Origin: Planococcus citri
Lineage: Eukaryota > Arthropoda > Insecta > Hemiptera > Pseudococcidae
Assembly: GCF_950023065.1 (NCBI RefSeq)
Contig: NC_088679.1
Location: 40,176,001 to 40,240,000, forward strand
DNA length: 64,000 nt
Direction: 5' to 3'
Shown here: in pieces, positions 38,801-49,971 of the stretch
Position numbering within the stretch: the first letter of the stretch is position 1
Layout: each line of letters starts with the position of its first letter
The notes under the pieces: generated by a model
What the model was told of the DNA's origin: nothing
Seen by the model: the letters and a program-made list of their open reading frames with translations, nothing else
The model's database searches: none
Translations under genes and position numbers: made by a program

Positions 38801-41174
38801 ATTCCTTAAGTATAAAATACATATAGTATAGATCTACATAATAGGTACATTTGAAAAAAAAATAAATAAAAAAAACTGGTGGTTTTTCCCACTAGTGTTT
38901 TCCAACTACATACATAAATTAAATGGCCAAGTTCGGAGTCCGAATACGTTGAATTTGGATTATAACTTATTCGTACGTAACGTGAACTAAAAATCGCTTC
39001 CGAGCCATTACAAAGAATTTTTAATGTGTGAAAATTTACGTTAGGTGGCTAAAATTCAATTTTTTTCAGCAAAACGATGCGATGTAATTGGAAAAGAAGC
39101 GAGAAAATTTATGAACCGTGGTTAAATTTTTGTCGTAAACTTCGGCCAGAAAAAAACAGGCACGATATATGACAGTGTGAACTAGAACATTCAAAACAGC
39201 AAGTGTTTGCAATGTCGAAACGTTTGTCGTGCCTTTTTGAAAGCGAGATATTTATTTACGTTATGAAAATGAATGCGTTAAGGTGTGACATTTTCCTTTT
39301 TCGTTCTCCTATCCACCGCCGAAAAATTTTCTCAAATGAGATAATAATGTATTTGAATAGGAATATTTTATATTTCGTAAATTTTGCTTCGCCAAGAATG
39401 TAAAATTAGGTACCCCCTTTCCCAACTCATTCGAATGGAAATTTTTTGCACTTCGTGAGATTGAATTGTCTTCTGTTACGTTGTCGTTAGTGGTGTGGAT
39501 TTCAGGCAGTTGTTTTCACCGGAGGGAAAACACTTTCCGAAAAAATAACCAAGTTAAACAACCTAAACAACCGAAGATTTTGAAAAACTACGTAGGTACC
39601 TGAAAAAGTATCGGCTATAATCGGTAGTTTTTCTTACAGCTTTTCAAACACATAAAGTGAATGTTGAATACATATTTTTGAAACGGATTTCATGAACTAA
39701 GTCATTTTAGTGTGTAAAATAACACAAAAGTTGCCCAAAATGTTTTTAAAAAAAATTTGCTAAATCAATTTTGGCTTTTTTTCCTGAGAATTTTGGTAGT
39801 TTTTGTGCTAATTTTAGGTAAAAGTTGATAAAAATAGAACATCCGGTAAGTAGTTACCCAGTTGTTTCCTCCGAGGTTTTCGGTATAGTTTTTCCTCCGC
39901 CCACGCCATCCATCTAGTTGTCGTGTTTTATCTTTATCACATCGTCGTCGAAACTGTACAAGTGTACAGTGTACACCTACCTACATTTAGCTGATATGTA
40001 CCTACATTGCATACGTGGCATGTCTCACGTAAATGTACGAGTAATTGTCAATTTCACCAGTGTGTATTCCACCGGGTTGTTTTAGCAATTTTCTCATATA
40101 CCCTAGTGTTTTCTACCAGCTCATTCTTCCGCATCTTGATGGTGAAGTGCAATACGGAAATAAGGTTGTGATGAATCAGTATCGTTAATTTACTCAAATT
40201 ATTCTTCGTCGACTCTAGTAGATTTTCAACTGGGTTGTTCGTTCGTATACTTGGGTGGATTTTTTCTGAGCATTTGCCTTCCTTTTTGCAAATGAAACAA
40301 TTCATCTTGAAAAATAACATCCTTCCAAAATTACGTTGTCTTTATTTTCAAAAAATTTGTGAATATTGGACGGGAAAATGTAGCTGATTACAAATCCCTC
40401 GTGTCGAATTATTCTTGGATGAGAGAAAAAAAAAGGAAACCAATTCATTCAAAGAGGAAGCGGCCCTCACAACTACCGCTTCGTCAAACACCCCTATTCT
40501 GTCCCAAAATGAAAAAATTAGGTAGGTACTTACCTGTACTTGATGTTGTGTATAGGCCTGTGACATTTCGTATTCTACGTTTTTAGGATGTGGAGTCCGA
40601 ATATTTATGTACTTATGTACTTGTTTTTTGATTGATCTGACCTTTCCAACTTCAATTCTCACAATATGAAAAAATAGAAAGGGTTGTTCGACATGTCCTC
40701 TCAGAAGTGAACCCCTCTTACAACTCTCTTCATGATTAAGAACGCTTCAGAGTCCTGGAGTGGCTCGTTCGAATTTTCAAGTTTTGTTGGTTAGGTAATA
40801 CGTCTTTTACCTAAAATCCGGGAACCTATTTTTTTTCAATTCAGAATGTAAGAATGCACCATAAGAATCTTTGAAAACATGTTAATATTACAAATATAAA
40901 CATTAAGTAGGTACCAACTTTTTATTTTTGAAAATGAAAAAATGCAAAAAAGTTCACTACACAAATTTTAATGAATGGAGAGATGTAATACTGTCATTCC
41001 CACTTGACAATAGATTCGCTGATAAAAAAAGCCAGTGAAAAAGCCGGCTCAAATATGACAGTAAATTTGCCATTAAAAAAACGCCAGGAAAAAATTGGCT
41101 GTTTAAAACAGCTGTTTAAATACCTAATGCATTAAATCGCTGAATAAAAACCTGAAATCTACAAAAAATTTCTA
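35871..41174. other. No gene recognised; one foldback-family fragment
   Basis: AT-rich. 36690-36850 is a fragment of the foldback family ('tactctttttcaacctcgtgagtcgattcgtaatggttttgagcttttctgaagcctcct'-type order). Otherwise no gene, RNA or clear repeat. Confidence 0.5.
36690..36850. repeat. Fragment of the foldback repeat family
   Basis: Same phrase order as 5235-5345: 'gctgaaaattgg', 'actctttttcaacc', 'gagtcgattcgtaatggttttgagc', then 'ctgaagcctcctgcaaa'. Confidence 0.5.
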
Positions 41175-41243
41175 GCCCAAGCAGGGATCGAACCCAGGAC
41201 CCCGCTTGACGATCCACTGCTCTAACCACGCAGCTACATATCA
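41175..41243 (-). repeat. tRNA-derived SINE-like sequence
   Basis: On the minus strand there is an A-box-like TAGCTGCGTGGTTAGAGC and a B-box-like GGGTTCGATCCC at the spacing seen in tRNAs. The acceptor strands do not pair and the T-stem is weak, so it is not a working tRNA. It is best read as the head of a tRNA-derived SINE or a tRNA pseudogene. The flanks repeat a 'gaataaaaa' plus 'ggctgtttaaa' pattern on both sides (41090-41160, 41340-41460). Confidence 0.5.
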
Positions 41244-41464
41244 TTGCAAGGTGAATATTTTCTGTTTTCAAGCGGTATACATGTACCACACTTCATACTT
41301 TTATTCAATTTTTTAAAAAGAAGTTGTGAATACCCATTGCGCATGTGCACTATAATCGGTGAATAAAAAACAGCTGATTTGTGAGAACCGGCAGTTTGGC
41401 GAATAAAAAATTCTGCCATTCACCGGTCAAAAACGGCTGTTTAAATGGCTGTTTTTATAAAAAG

Positions 41465-42530
41465 TAGCTTTTTCTAACTGAGTACCACAAGGTTCAAACT
41501 TGGGGCCATACTTTTTCATTATGTATGTAAATGATTTTCCCCACTGTACCAAAAATAAAACTAAGTATACAATTTGCAGATGACAACACAGCAATTACAA
41601 AAGGAATCAACTGGACCCTAGCAGTTGAGGAAGCTGAGAAAACCCTTCTAGAAATGCAAACTTGGTTCATATTAAATGGCATGGAACTAAATCTAAATAA
41701 AACAACAATTATGCCATTTTGTACATCTACTACCCAACCCACATCTTTGATCTCTTCTCTTGATCTCATCCAAACCTGTGAAAACACTACATTCCTTGGC
41801 ACTATAGTTTCTAACAACCTAAGATGGACAGCACAACCCAATAAACTAAGCTAATCGCCTCTCTACAGTAGCTTATATCATGACCCAACTACACCATATC
41901 ACATCAACTCAAACTAAAAAATTGCTTATTTTGGGCTATTTCAATCCATTGTAACCTATAATTTGGCGTTTTGGGGAGGCACCCCCACCCTGTTAAACAG
42001 AATATTCCTAATACAAAAACGAATTCTACGGAAAATGTATGGCCTAACTTGCACTGAATCATGCAAAGATTTATTCGTTTCAGAGAAAATCCTAACCCTT
42101 CCCTCGTTATACATTCTTGAAACCGGAGTTATGGTGAAGAAAAAAACAATAAAAACATTCACAACAAGCCATCAGTAGGTACTCCACACGAAATAGCAAC
42201 CAACTTGCAATAAACTTTTTTAAAACACAACTTAACAATCCAACATCGACACTATGTCAGCAAAAATCTATAATGCTTTACCCTCTGATCTAAAAAACAT
42301 AAATTCCACAAAAACATTATATTTGAAAAAATGGTTAGAGGCAAAGGCTTTCTACACAGTGCAGGACTTTCTAAATAAACTACATATGTAAACACTAATA
42401 AGATTAAAAGTTTAAGATATGTTCCATAATCCATAAAAAGATATGTTCGATAATCCATAAATGTTAACTTGTACAAAGCTAAAAGGCGCCTACGTACCTA
42501 CGTAATAAAGAATTGAAATTGAAATAAAAG
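41465..42530 (+). pseudogene. 5'-truncated, frameshifted LINE reverse transcriptase remnant
   Basis: Reads as the second half of a LINE ORF2. The first frame has V-P-Q-G-S-N-L-G-P then M-Y-V-N-D-F-P. After a frameshift near 41540 the catalytic F-A-D-D box appears (41570s) with a thumb-like segment L-N-G-M-E-L-N-L-N-K-T and F-L-G. After stops at 41852, a further frame from 41963 carries A-F-W-G-G and Q-K-R-I-L-R-K-M-Y-G-L, typical of the C-terminal region of jockey/CR1-like ORF2. The 3' end at about 42500-42525 is AATAAAGAATTGAAATTGAAA, a usual insect LINE tail. Several stops and shifts mark it as dead. Confidence 0.8.
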
Positions 42531-45500
42531 TATAAATGCATAAAAAACATATCTTTAATTTAGTATCAGTTTGCTAATACATAGTAAAATAAGCTTACCT
42601 ATAGGTATGTATCCTATTTTTTGGTTCTACATAAAATTTAGTTTCTCTCATACACTAACATGTAATACATATTACATTTAATTACATAAATTAGGTACTT
42701 CATTTCTGGAATTGAATCTAACATAATTTAATTTGGTTTGATCAAATTGAATAAAATATTTTTAGCGTGAAAGAAGAAAACTTAATTTTACTACTTTTCT
42801 TCCTCTCCATTCTCAATTTAATTACACGTAGAACAAAACAAACAAAAATTATGAAGAAAAATAATGATTATTTCGAACTTGGTAATCCTAATTTCTAACT
42901 ATAAATTTCAGGCCAATTTACTGAAAATGAAGAAAAACTGCTGCTCTATTTTCACCTTATACGTAATCAGTCAAAATTCCAATTTTCTCAAATATTGGTT
43001 TTGCTTGACTCAAATAATTTCCCATAGTGTTCACTGCAAAAAAAAAAATGTGAATTTTGTGCAAAGCAATTTTTTATTCCAGATTTCTCCGCGAATTCAT
43101 TCTGTCAACGCCACACCAAGTAGTTAGGTAGCTGAAAAAAAAGAATGCAAAATTTTATTAAAGAAATGCTGGTATGTACTTATTTGCGAAAATAAAATCA
43201 TTTTTTCCTCTTAGTTTTGACTCGTATATAGGACTGAGATTTTCAAGACTGGCAATGGAAAATTTTTCAGTAAGAACTTTTTCACAATTTAAAACTAACA
43301 CGTAAAATTAAAGCCATTCGCTGAAGTTATAAAAGCGTTGAAAATTATTATAAATCTATTATTCAAGGTTTGCCATAATAAGTACGAGTATCTCTTACAT
43401 TGGATGAGAAATTTCGGAGAATATTTTAACAAGATCAAGGTGTTACTTTCTCAACGACCGACACTTCAATGTCTGGTAAAATTTGATAGGAATCATTTTG
43501 AGAAAAAAATTTCGATGGTATTTTGTCTCTATAGACTTATCGATTGCATGTCAACCACTGGAACGTTGTATAGCTGGATGGCCTACTCCTCTTCCTAAAT
43601 AATAATGAGACCTTGACGTTTCAGAAACATTTATTGGTACTACGCTACGTTTCATTTCATAATTAACCAATTTATTAGGTACTTAACATTAAGTATTTCA
43701 AATTGATCCAATTTGAAAATATAATCGGTAAAAAAAATGAACGTTGAAATAATACGAAAGGAGATTTTCGAAATAAATATTTCACCGAAATACGTAACTT
43801 ACCAACCTATGAAATTTGAAGCCAAAATTATAAAACAATTTGATAATAATGTCATTGTGTTCACAACTTATCTATTCTCATATGTATGGGTATTCTCAAT
43901 CGGCCTGGTTAATTTTTCGCACAGTGAAGTTAAAATCGTAAATGTTTGGGAAGAGCTTAGCGCTACATGTTATTAAATTATAATCGCTTTCATCGGTCCA
44001 TTTTTCCGCACAACATTTAATATTACAGAATACCATGACGAAGGTGAAAGTTATGAGGCCGACACAATTGAGCGAAAGTAATCCCATAAGAGGATAAGAA
44101 TATAACACCTCACAAACCTTTTATTATTTACCTACATTAGGTAAATTTATAGTTCTACCCTACTGTCAGATTCAAATATAATACCTACAAGCTTATTTTC
44201 CATTTTTCTTACCAGGATGAAATTTTCATCCATTTTTTATTATCAATTCGATGTTAAAAAAATGATTATTTTCAATTCCTATAAGTTCTATGAAGGAAGG
44301 AGTAGCCAAAAACTTTTCTTTCTTAATGCATAAGCATAACTTCGGATTTTTAATTCGTTCTGCAAAAATCGTAAAAAATCTTTTAGGATTGTTTATGCTC
44401 ATTTTTTATTTGAAAGTTAGCCTTTTTAGCATGTAAATAGCATGTTTCGACGCCATTTTTTTCATATGTATTTCAAGGCTAAAGATTTCATTTATTTTTT
44501 TCGACTCTAAGTATATAATCATGAACTTTTATCATATTTTTCAAAATTCTGAATCTATTTAGTCAAAGTACGTAATGATCGTTTACAATTTTAAATATAT
44601 ATACCTACTTGAAAAAATATTTTTATTCAAAAGTATCGAAAGTATGTTTTTTTTCATAAATATTTTGTAAACGGAAATTCGGTAGGTATAATGTGGATGA
44701 CTCAGTAAGAATATTAAAAAGAAGAAATTTATGAAAGCTGAACTCCTTTAAAGGGAAAAAGCTCTGTTTTACGGGATTTGATATTTAGCTAACGAAATAC
44801 TTCTTATACAGTATTTTAACACTTTTTTTTCGCATTCTGAATTTAAACATCTCGAGACAAAAAACTACGTAAAGAGTAATTCGCAAGAGTAAGCGTGTTC
44901 CCAAAAGAGCTCACATTTTAAACGATTGCTTTATTTTTAAAATCATAACTCGCACACCGTACTATTTGCATACTATTAAATCCCTAGTACATTTCGTAAA
45001 TGGCGAAAATTTTCGCTATATTTTCACAAAAATGTACCAACTCGTACATAACAAGCTGGTAATAATAAAGGGCAACGTTGTGAAAATATTTTTGAAAGAT
45101 TTCCAATAACGATAAAGTCGGAAAAACATAAAAACCTTTGTAAACATGAAAATAAGGCTGCAATGAAAGCTTTTCTCTCTTGATATTTACTAACTTTAAG
45201 CACATGTCATTTATGAAAAAAAAAAAAACGCGAATATCTAAAAACGTATGCGAAAGATTAGGCAATAAAATTCAACGCTCGAGTTGAAAGAAATATGCAT
45301 TTATTTTTTTGCAACCAAAACGAACAGCTTTGAAATTAGAAATGCTAATTAGCTAGATCAGGGTACCTGCATAGTAAATAGGTACCTATGAGAAGAGTAA
45401 ATAAAGAGTCTGGTGTTATGTGGATAATATGTCTGAACAAATAAATTATCATCTACCTATTGAGGACGATTAAAAGTAAAGATATAAAATAAGATAAAAA

Positions 45501-46782
45501 GCACACACAATCCTAAATTTTTGCCATCAAAAAGGGTTATTTTTGATTAAATTTTCCACGTGTATAGATATAGGTATGCTATCCTTCTGCATATTCAAAA
45601 GTCAAAGGCATCGATAAATTCATAAATTGCAGGCATTCCTAACTTTACCACAGCTACAGAATATTAATCATATCGAAATTATAATTTATATACTTACTTA
45701 CTTGCTAATGTTCAATATGAAATATTCTACTCGTATGTATCGCTGCTGTGCATTAAATAAATACCACCCGATAGAGTTTTCTTCCACTTAAAATTCACGA
45801 AACATATGAAATATAAGTAGGTATGCTAAACAATTCCAAAGGCAGTTTTGGATGAAAATACGTACCTTGATCGAGAAAAGAGAAATCATACTTAATGGGA
45901 TACATAGGTCTACTCGTGTAATGCATAAGTAGGTATTTCTAGCGAATGGAATTATCCATTCTCAATCCCATGAACGGAACATCGACCTGTTCACGAGTGA
46001 GGGAGTTTTACATCTACCGTCAATTCGATGTCAAAATTCAAAAATAATTATACCTACCTAAGCCTAAACAATGTGTCATACGTAACTCATATCATACACA
46101 GAGTGTCCCATAAAATGTCTAGTATTCTTCAGATCTGTGTGATGTGTATTAACCACAGCCAGATTACAGAAACAAAATGAATTAAGCGAAAAGGGTGTCT
46201 AATCTGACATTTTGAAAATACAGTGATTTTTCGATGGAAAGTTCCCACTGTCTTAGTATTCAATTTAGTTTTACGCAATTTAGATGATGACAATTTTGCC
46301 CAAAAAGTGGCCGGATAAAATATATTGTAGCTTAATGAGAATAAGTAGGTTGGTATATTTTAGAAATTTTGAATTGAATCCAATCAAATGTTTTTCATAT
46401 TTCACCAAAATAAGTAGGTACATAAATTACTTGATTAAAATTATTCACGATTGAAAAACTACTCGTCATTTTCCACAGGAAAATTGATGCAAAGGCAATA
46501 TTGGGCTACATGTACGCTCATTTGTCCCTTGATCGAAATTTAAATGTTTTTGGGGAGTTTGTTAAGTAGATACCTGAGTAATATTGAAAAAATAAATTTT
46601 CGTCCGCATGTGTAATTGTGTAAGTGATTTTTAATTTTATCTGGAAACAGGAGGAAGGGACGTAAAAAATGCAATTTTCGCTTCGCATTTTTCAGCTGTT
46701 CAAATTTTCAAGTGATTTTCTACGGCTTTTTTGAAATTTTTGCATGTTTGAAAATTCTGATAGAGGGGAGATATGCCGGACC
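42531..46782. other. No gene recognised
   Basis: 4.2 kb AT-rich DNA up to the LTR. Small open frames have no domain. A short ACAGAGTGTCCCATAAAATG at 46096 resembles a mariner end but has no partner. Confidence 0.55.
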
Positions 46783-47224
46783 TGTAAGGGTTATATAGGA
46801 TTAAGTATATGTGTTGGTAACACTGATCACGCGTCGCGACACAGGGCTACAAGCCCACGGAGCGGCGCTGCGGCCGATTGTTATATTGTTGAGGTACGTA
46901 GTGATCGGACGTGTCGACGCGGTATAATCTCGGTGGTGTATCATAGCCATAATTGGCAAGAGAGCGTATTATATTAGTTTTAATTGTGTTTTATTGTTTA
47001 ATTAGTTTAAGTGTAAGTATCGTGTTGATACATATAAACCTTCTTAAAAGGTATTTAATTGTGTTTATTCTTTATGTGTTTAATACAAAGTATTCACACG
47101 TGATCTCTTTTACTTATTGTGTGATATAATTGGTATAGCCTCCAGCCGGGGTAAGTGATATATTCTTTGAGTATTCAGCTTATGCAAGTATCATCTAGTG
47201 GTACTTAATATCATTATATTTACA
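46783..47224 (+). repeat. 5' LTR
   Basis: 442 bp beginning TGTAAGGG and ending ATTTACA, i.e. inverted TGTAA/TTACA tips, ending one base before the primer-binding site. A TATATAG at about 46792 and GTATAATC at about 46920 are possible promoter elements. A GTAAGT donor lies at 47151. No matching copy was found to the right, so LTR identity cannot be used to date the element. Confidence 0.75.
47151..47156 (+). promoter_or_regulatory. Candidate splice donor in the LTR
   Basis: CCGGG/GTAAGT is a strong consensus 5' splice site near the LTR right end. It could pair with an acceptor-like ACACAG at about 47712 just before gag, or with the acceptor at 60078, to make spliced mRNAs. Confidence 0.4.
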
Positions 47225-47225
47225 T

Positions 47226-47243
47226 TGGCGCCTAACGTCAAGC
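47226..47243 (+). other. Primer-binding site
   Basis: TGGCGCCTAACGTCAAGC begins two bases after the LTR (one-base gap). TGG matches the CCA end of a tRNA, and TGGCGCC... starts are common in gypsy-like elements. The tRNA was not determined. Confidence 0.7.
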
Positions 47244-47735
47244 ACTTTTTATTTTTCTGCTTATTGTCTACAGACAAATAGAGAGCCGCTAGAGCTCGTA
47301 CACGCTTGCTATTTTTCTTTTTGGTGGTAAATCCGCAATAAAAGATTTAAAAAGTGGCTTTTAAATTACCTAGCAATAAGTAGGAGCTTTTATTTGCATT
47401 TTCGCGTAGGTTAATTTGAGAAAATTAGCCAAGAAGAGGCGAAGCAAAAGCACTTGAATCAACGTGGTACGTGCTGCCACCGCCGCCCCGTCCAGCCGCC
47501 GAATTCGGAAAACGGAGCCGTTGTCGCTGCCGCAACCTCGGACGATTTTACTGTCGCAGCTGCCGCTGCACCTAACGTATTTTTTACAACACGAGGTGTT
47601 TTCGCGCGTTTTTAAACAGCGTGATCTACCACGTTGCGTATATATACGCATTTAATTGTACATATTATTATTTGTAACTTGTATTACTTGTAATAAAATT
47701 TATAACTACACAGTAGTGAATTTATTTTGGCGCGT
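47244..47735 (+). other. Untranslated leader of the retroelement
   Basis: About 490 bp between the primer-binding site and the gag ATG. It is richer in GC than the surroundings in 47460-47640. No conserved ORF recognised. It ends with an acceptor-like ACTACACAG at 47704-47712. Confidence 0.6.
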
Positions 47736-49928
47736 ATGTCAAACTTGAGACGTAGTGAGAGAAGTATAAGCCGTGTAGATTACAACGAGGTAACTCTACA
47801 AGGGGGAACTCATAGGCGCAGTCGAACACAAAGTGTTCCGAAACCAATTTCTGAAAAGCAAAATCAGAAAACTTTGGAAAAATCCGATATCGTATCAAAC
47901 GAAAACATGAACGACAAATACACCTTCACTCCTCGTAGCACGAATATTCCCGCCCACCCTCCCGGTGAGGACGATGATATAAAACACCTACGTAATTTAT
48001 TACAAGAGTCATGGAAATATGACAATACACAAATGCAAACAATTTTTGATAATCAACGCGAATTAGCATCTCATATCGAAACAACAAAATCGGTAGCAAC
48101 TGAATCGAGAAACATCGCTCAAACCGCAGCTGAAAGTGCGTCGACATCGGCGTCACACGCACTCGAAGCACGTAATCAAGCGCAAGACGCAGCTACAAAC
48201 GTACAATACGTACGCCAAAAATTAGATGAACTAAATGATTGGGCAGTTAATTACTCAAACAAACACACGACATTAGATGAAAGCGCTAAAAAGAAATTTA
48301 TAGAAAACGACAACAGAATGCAAAGCATCGAACAAAATGTAGCTGAACAAGTACAATTAGTGAACAATTGCACTATCAACCAAATGGCACTTACAAATAC
48401 AGTATTAAAAATTCACGATTCGCTACAAGCAAATCCACAACAACGTGCGATCACAGGCGCAGACACGCGACCAACGAAGATCGACTACGCAGCTATGCGT
48501 AACGCTGGCGTGTTCTTTAACGAACATCGACGTTATTTCCCATACAAGTACAATAATGCGTTTGAAGAATACATTCTTGGATTTAATGTGACTGAATTTA
48601 TGAAGGCCGCAGCCTTCCGCGCGAACATAGACACGAAAGACCAATGGGCTTTCAAAAGTATTAACTTACAAGTTCATGTATATAACGATTTACGCACGAA
48701 TTTTTTAAATTTCTACTGGAATGCAAAAGCACAGCAAGATGCTGAAAACTTTTGCGATGACGCAAAATACTGCCGTTCGTTACCAGAAATCATTGGATTT
48801 CTGATACGATGGTTGGAAAATTTCAAAAATTCCACTATTAGAGATGAAAAATTCATCGTTGACATGATGAGAGATAAGACACCAAAAATGTACGCATTAT
48901 ACGTCCAAAAACCGGACCTAACGATCGACGAATTTATTGAAATCTTAAGACAAATCTCGAAAAAAGAACATAATCCCAAACACAAGGAACTAAAATATAC
49001 ACCCGAAAAATTTACGACACAAAATACTAACATACCTGATTTACGCACAACGCAAAATAATCTACTAATACAACAGCAGCAAATGCTACAAAATTTCCAA
49101 CCTAAATTTACACCGGAGCAATATGCTCAATTTTACAATCAACAGATGAATCAAAGATTCAACAGACCTCAAAATCAAAATAATTGGAATCAAAATGGTC
49201 AAAGATTTCAAAGACAACAAAATAATAACCAATCAAATGGCGGCCAACGCCAACAAAACAACAGATTCCAACAAGGTTCACAAAGACCACCCCTACCGAT
49301 ACAAGGTAGGCAACAACAACTTAATACCGATACAACGGTAGCTATCTACAAACCTCCACAAGGAGGAAATCAACAACAAACATTACCAGTGAAACAGCTG
49401 GAAATGGAAGGCATAATGCCAGACTACGGTCAAGAATACACACCCAATTATGGGTACGACGATTACGGTAATTACGTAGATTTTAATAATACTAACTACG
49501 ACGATAATATGGACGATAGTTACCCAGATACATCAGCCAATTCATCACAGAATCATTTCGATACATCGATGATCCAAACACAAGCACCTATGGTATATCC
49601 ATATCCAACGGTATTTCAAGCGCCCACATATTACCCCTACCCGCTAATGCAAATGCAAATGCCGACGTTTATGCCACAGGTAGACCAAAATGCGCTAGCT
49701 GCGCAACAAGCAGCCCTACAAGCGCTAAATGAACAGCAAGCTGCTCAGCAGCAACAAGTGAGTGCACCTCAAGCAACACTCACAGCGCCAATAAATGCAT
49801 TAAACCAGGCTACACAGCAGCAGGCTACCCAGGTGACTATATTACCTCCTCCGAAGAAGGAGACTGAAGAGGAGAAGAAGAAACGTTTAGAAAAAGAAAA
49901 AGCTGACAAGCTTGCGGGAAACAAGTAG
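47736..49928 (+). CDS. gag: Gag-like structural polyprotein
   Basis: About 730 residues from the first ATG in frame (47736; the frame is open a little further up but with no ATG). Residues about 80-235 are helical, with an alanine-rich coiled coil. Residues about 245-430 form a mostly helical region typical of a Ty3-type capsid (F-L-I-R-W-L-E-N-F, D-E-F-I-E-I-L-R-Q-I). Then comes a long N/Q-rich basic segment with R-F-Q-R-Q-Q-type repeats, an acidic Y/D-rich patch, a Q/A-rich stretch and a lysine/glutamate-rich tail. No CCHC zinc knuckle is present; the N/Q/R-rich part may bind RNA instead. The N-terminus has the L-R-R-S-E-R motif that recurs in the pol tail. The stop overlaps the pro-pol frame and a -1 frameshift signal. 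Confidence 0.88.
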   Translation: MSNLRRSERSISRVDYNEVTLQGGTHRRSRTQSVPKPISEKQNQKTLEKSDIVSNENMNDKYTFTPRSTNIPAHPPGEDDDIKHLRNLLQESWKYDNTQMQTIFDNQRELASHIETTKSVATESRNIAQTAAESASTSASHALEARNQAQDAATNVQYVRQKLDELNDWAVNYSNKHTTLDESAKKKFIENDNRMQSIEQNVAEQVQLVNNCTINQMALTNTVLKIHDSLQANPQQRAITGADTRPTKIDYAAMRNAGVFFNEHRRYFPYKYNNAFEEYILGFNVTEFMKAAAFRANIDTKDQWAFKSINLQVHVYNDLRTNFLNFYWNAKAQQDAENFCDDAKYCRSLPEIIGFLIRWLENFKNSTIRDEKFIVDMMRDKTPKMYALYVQKPDLTIDEFIEILRQISKKEHNPKHKELKYTPEKFTTQNTNIPDLRTTQNNLLIQQQQMLQNFQPKFTPEQYAQFYNQQMNQRFNRPQNQNNWNQNGQRFQRQQNNNQSNGGQRQQNNRFQQGSQRPPLPIQGRQQQLNTDTTVAIYKPPQGGNQQQTLPVKQLEMEGIMPDYGQEYTPNYGYDDYGNYVDFNNTNYDDNMDDSYPDTSANSSQNHFDTSMIQTQAPMVYPYPTVFQAPTYYPYPLMQMQMPTFMPQVDQNALAAQQAALQALNEQQAAQQQQVSAPQATLTAPINALNQATQQQATQVTILPPPKKETEEEKKKRLEKEKADKLAGNK

Positions 49929-49971
49929 AGCTAGGCGACGCGGAGGCTTCGTCTAGCAAAATGCTACCTCC
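49916..49971 (+). promoter_or_regulatory. -1 ribosomal frameshift signal between gag and pro-pol
   Basis: The slippery heptamer GGGAAAC (49916-49922) is phased exactly as G GGA AAC in the gag frame, 3 nt before the gag UAG. After a 7-nt spacer (49923-49929), GCTAGGCGA (49930-49938) pairs with TCGTCTAGC (49949-49957) as a 9 bp stem with one G-U pair. Loop bases GGAGG (49942-49946) can pair with CCTCC (49967-49971), forming an H-type pseudoknot. The -1 frame is open from 49907 and leads straight into pro-pol. GGGAAAC is a known heptamer of retroviral gag-pro junctions. Confidence 0.85.

Noticed and set aside
41175..41243. Functional tRNA gene
   Set aside because: A- and B-box-like words are present but the acceptor ends do not pair and the T and anticodon stems are poor.
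46096..46117. Mariner-like terminal sequence ACAGAGTGTCCCATAAAATG
   Set aside because: No inverted partner or TA-flanked second end found nearby.
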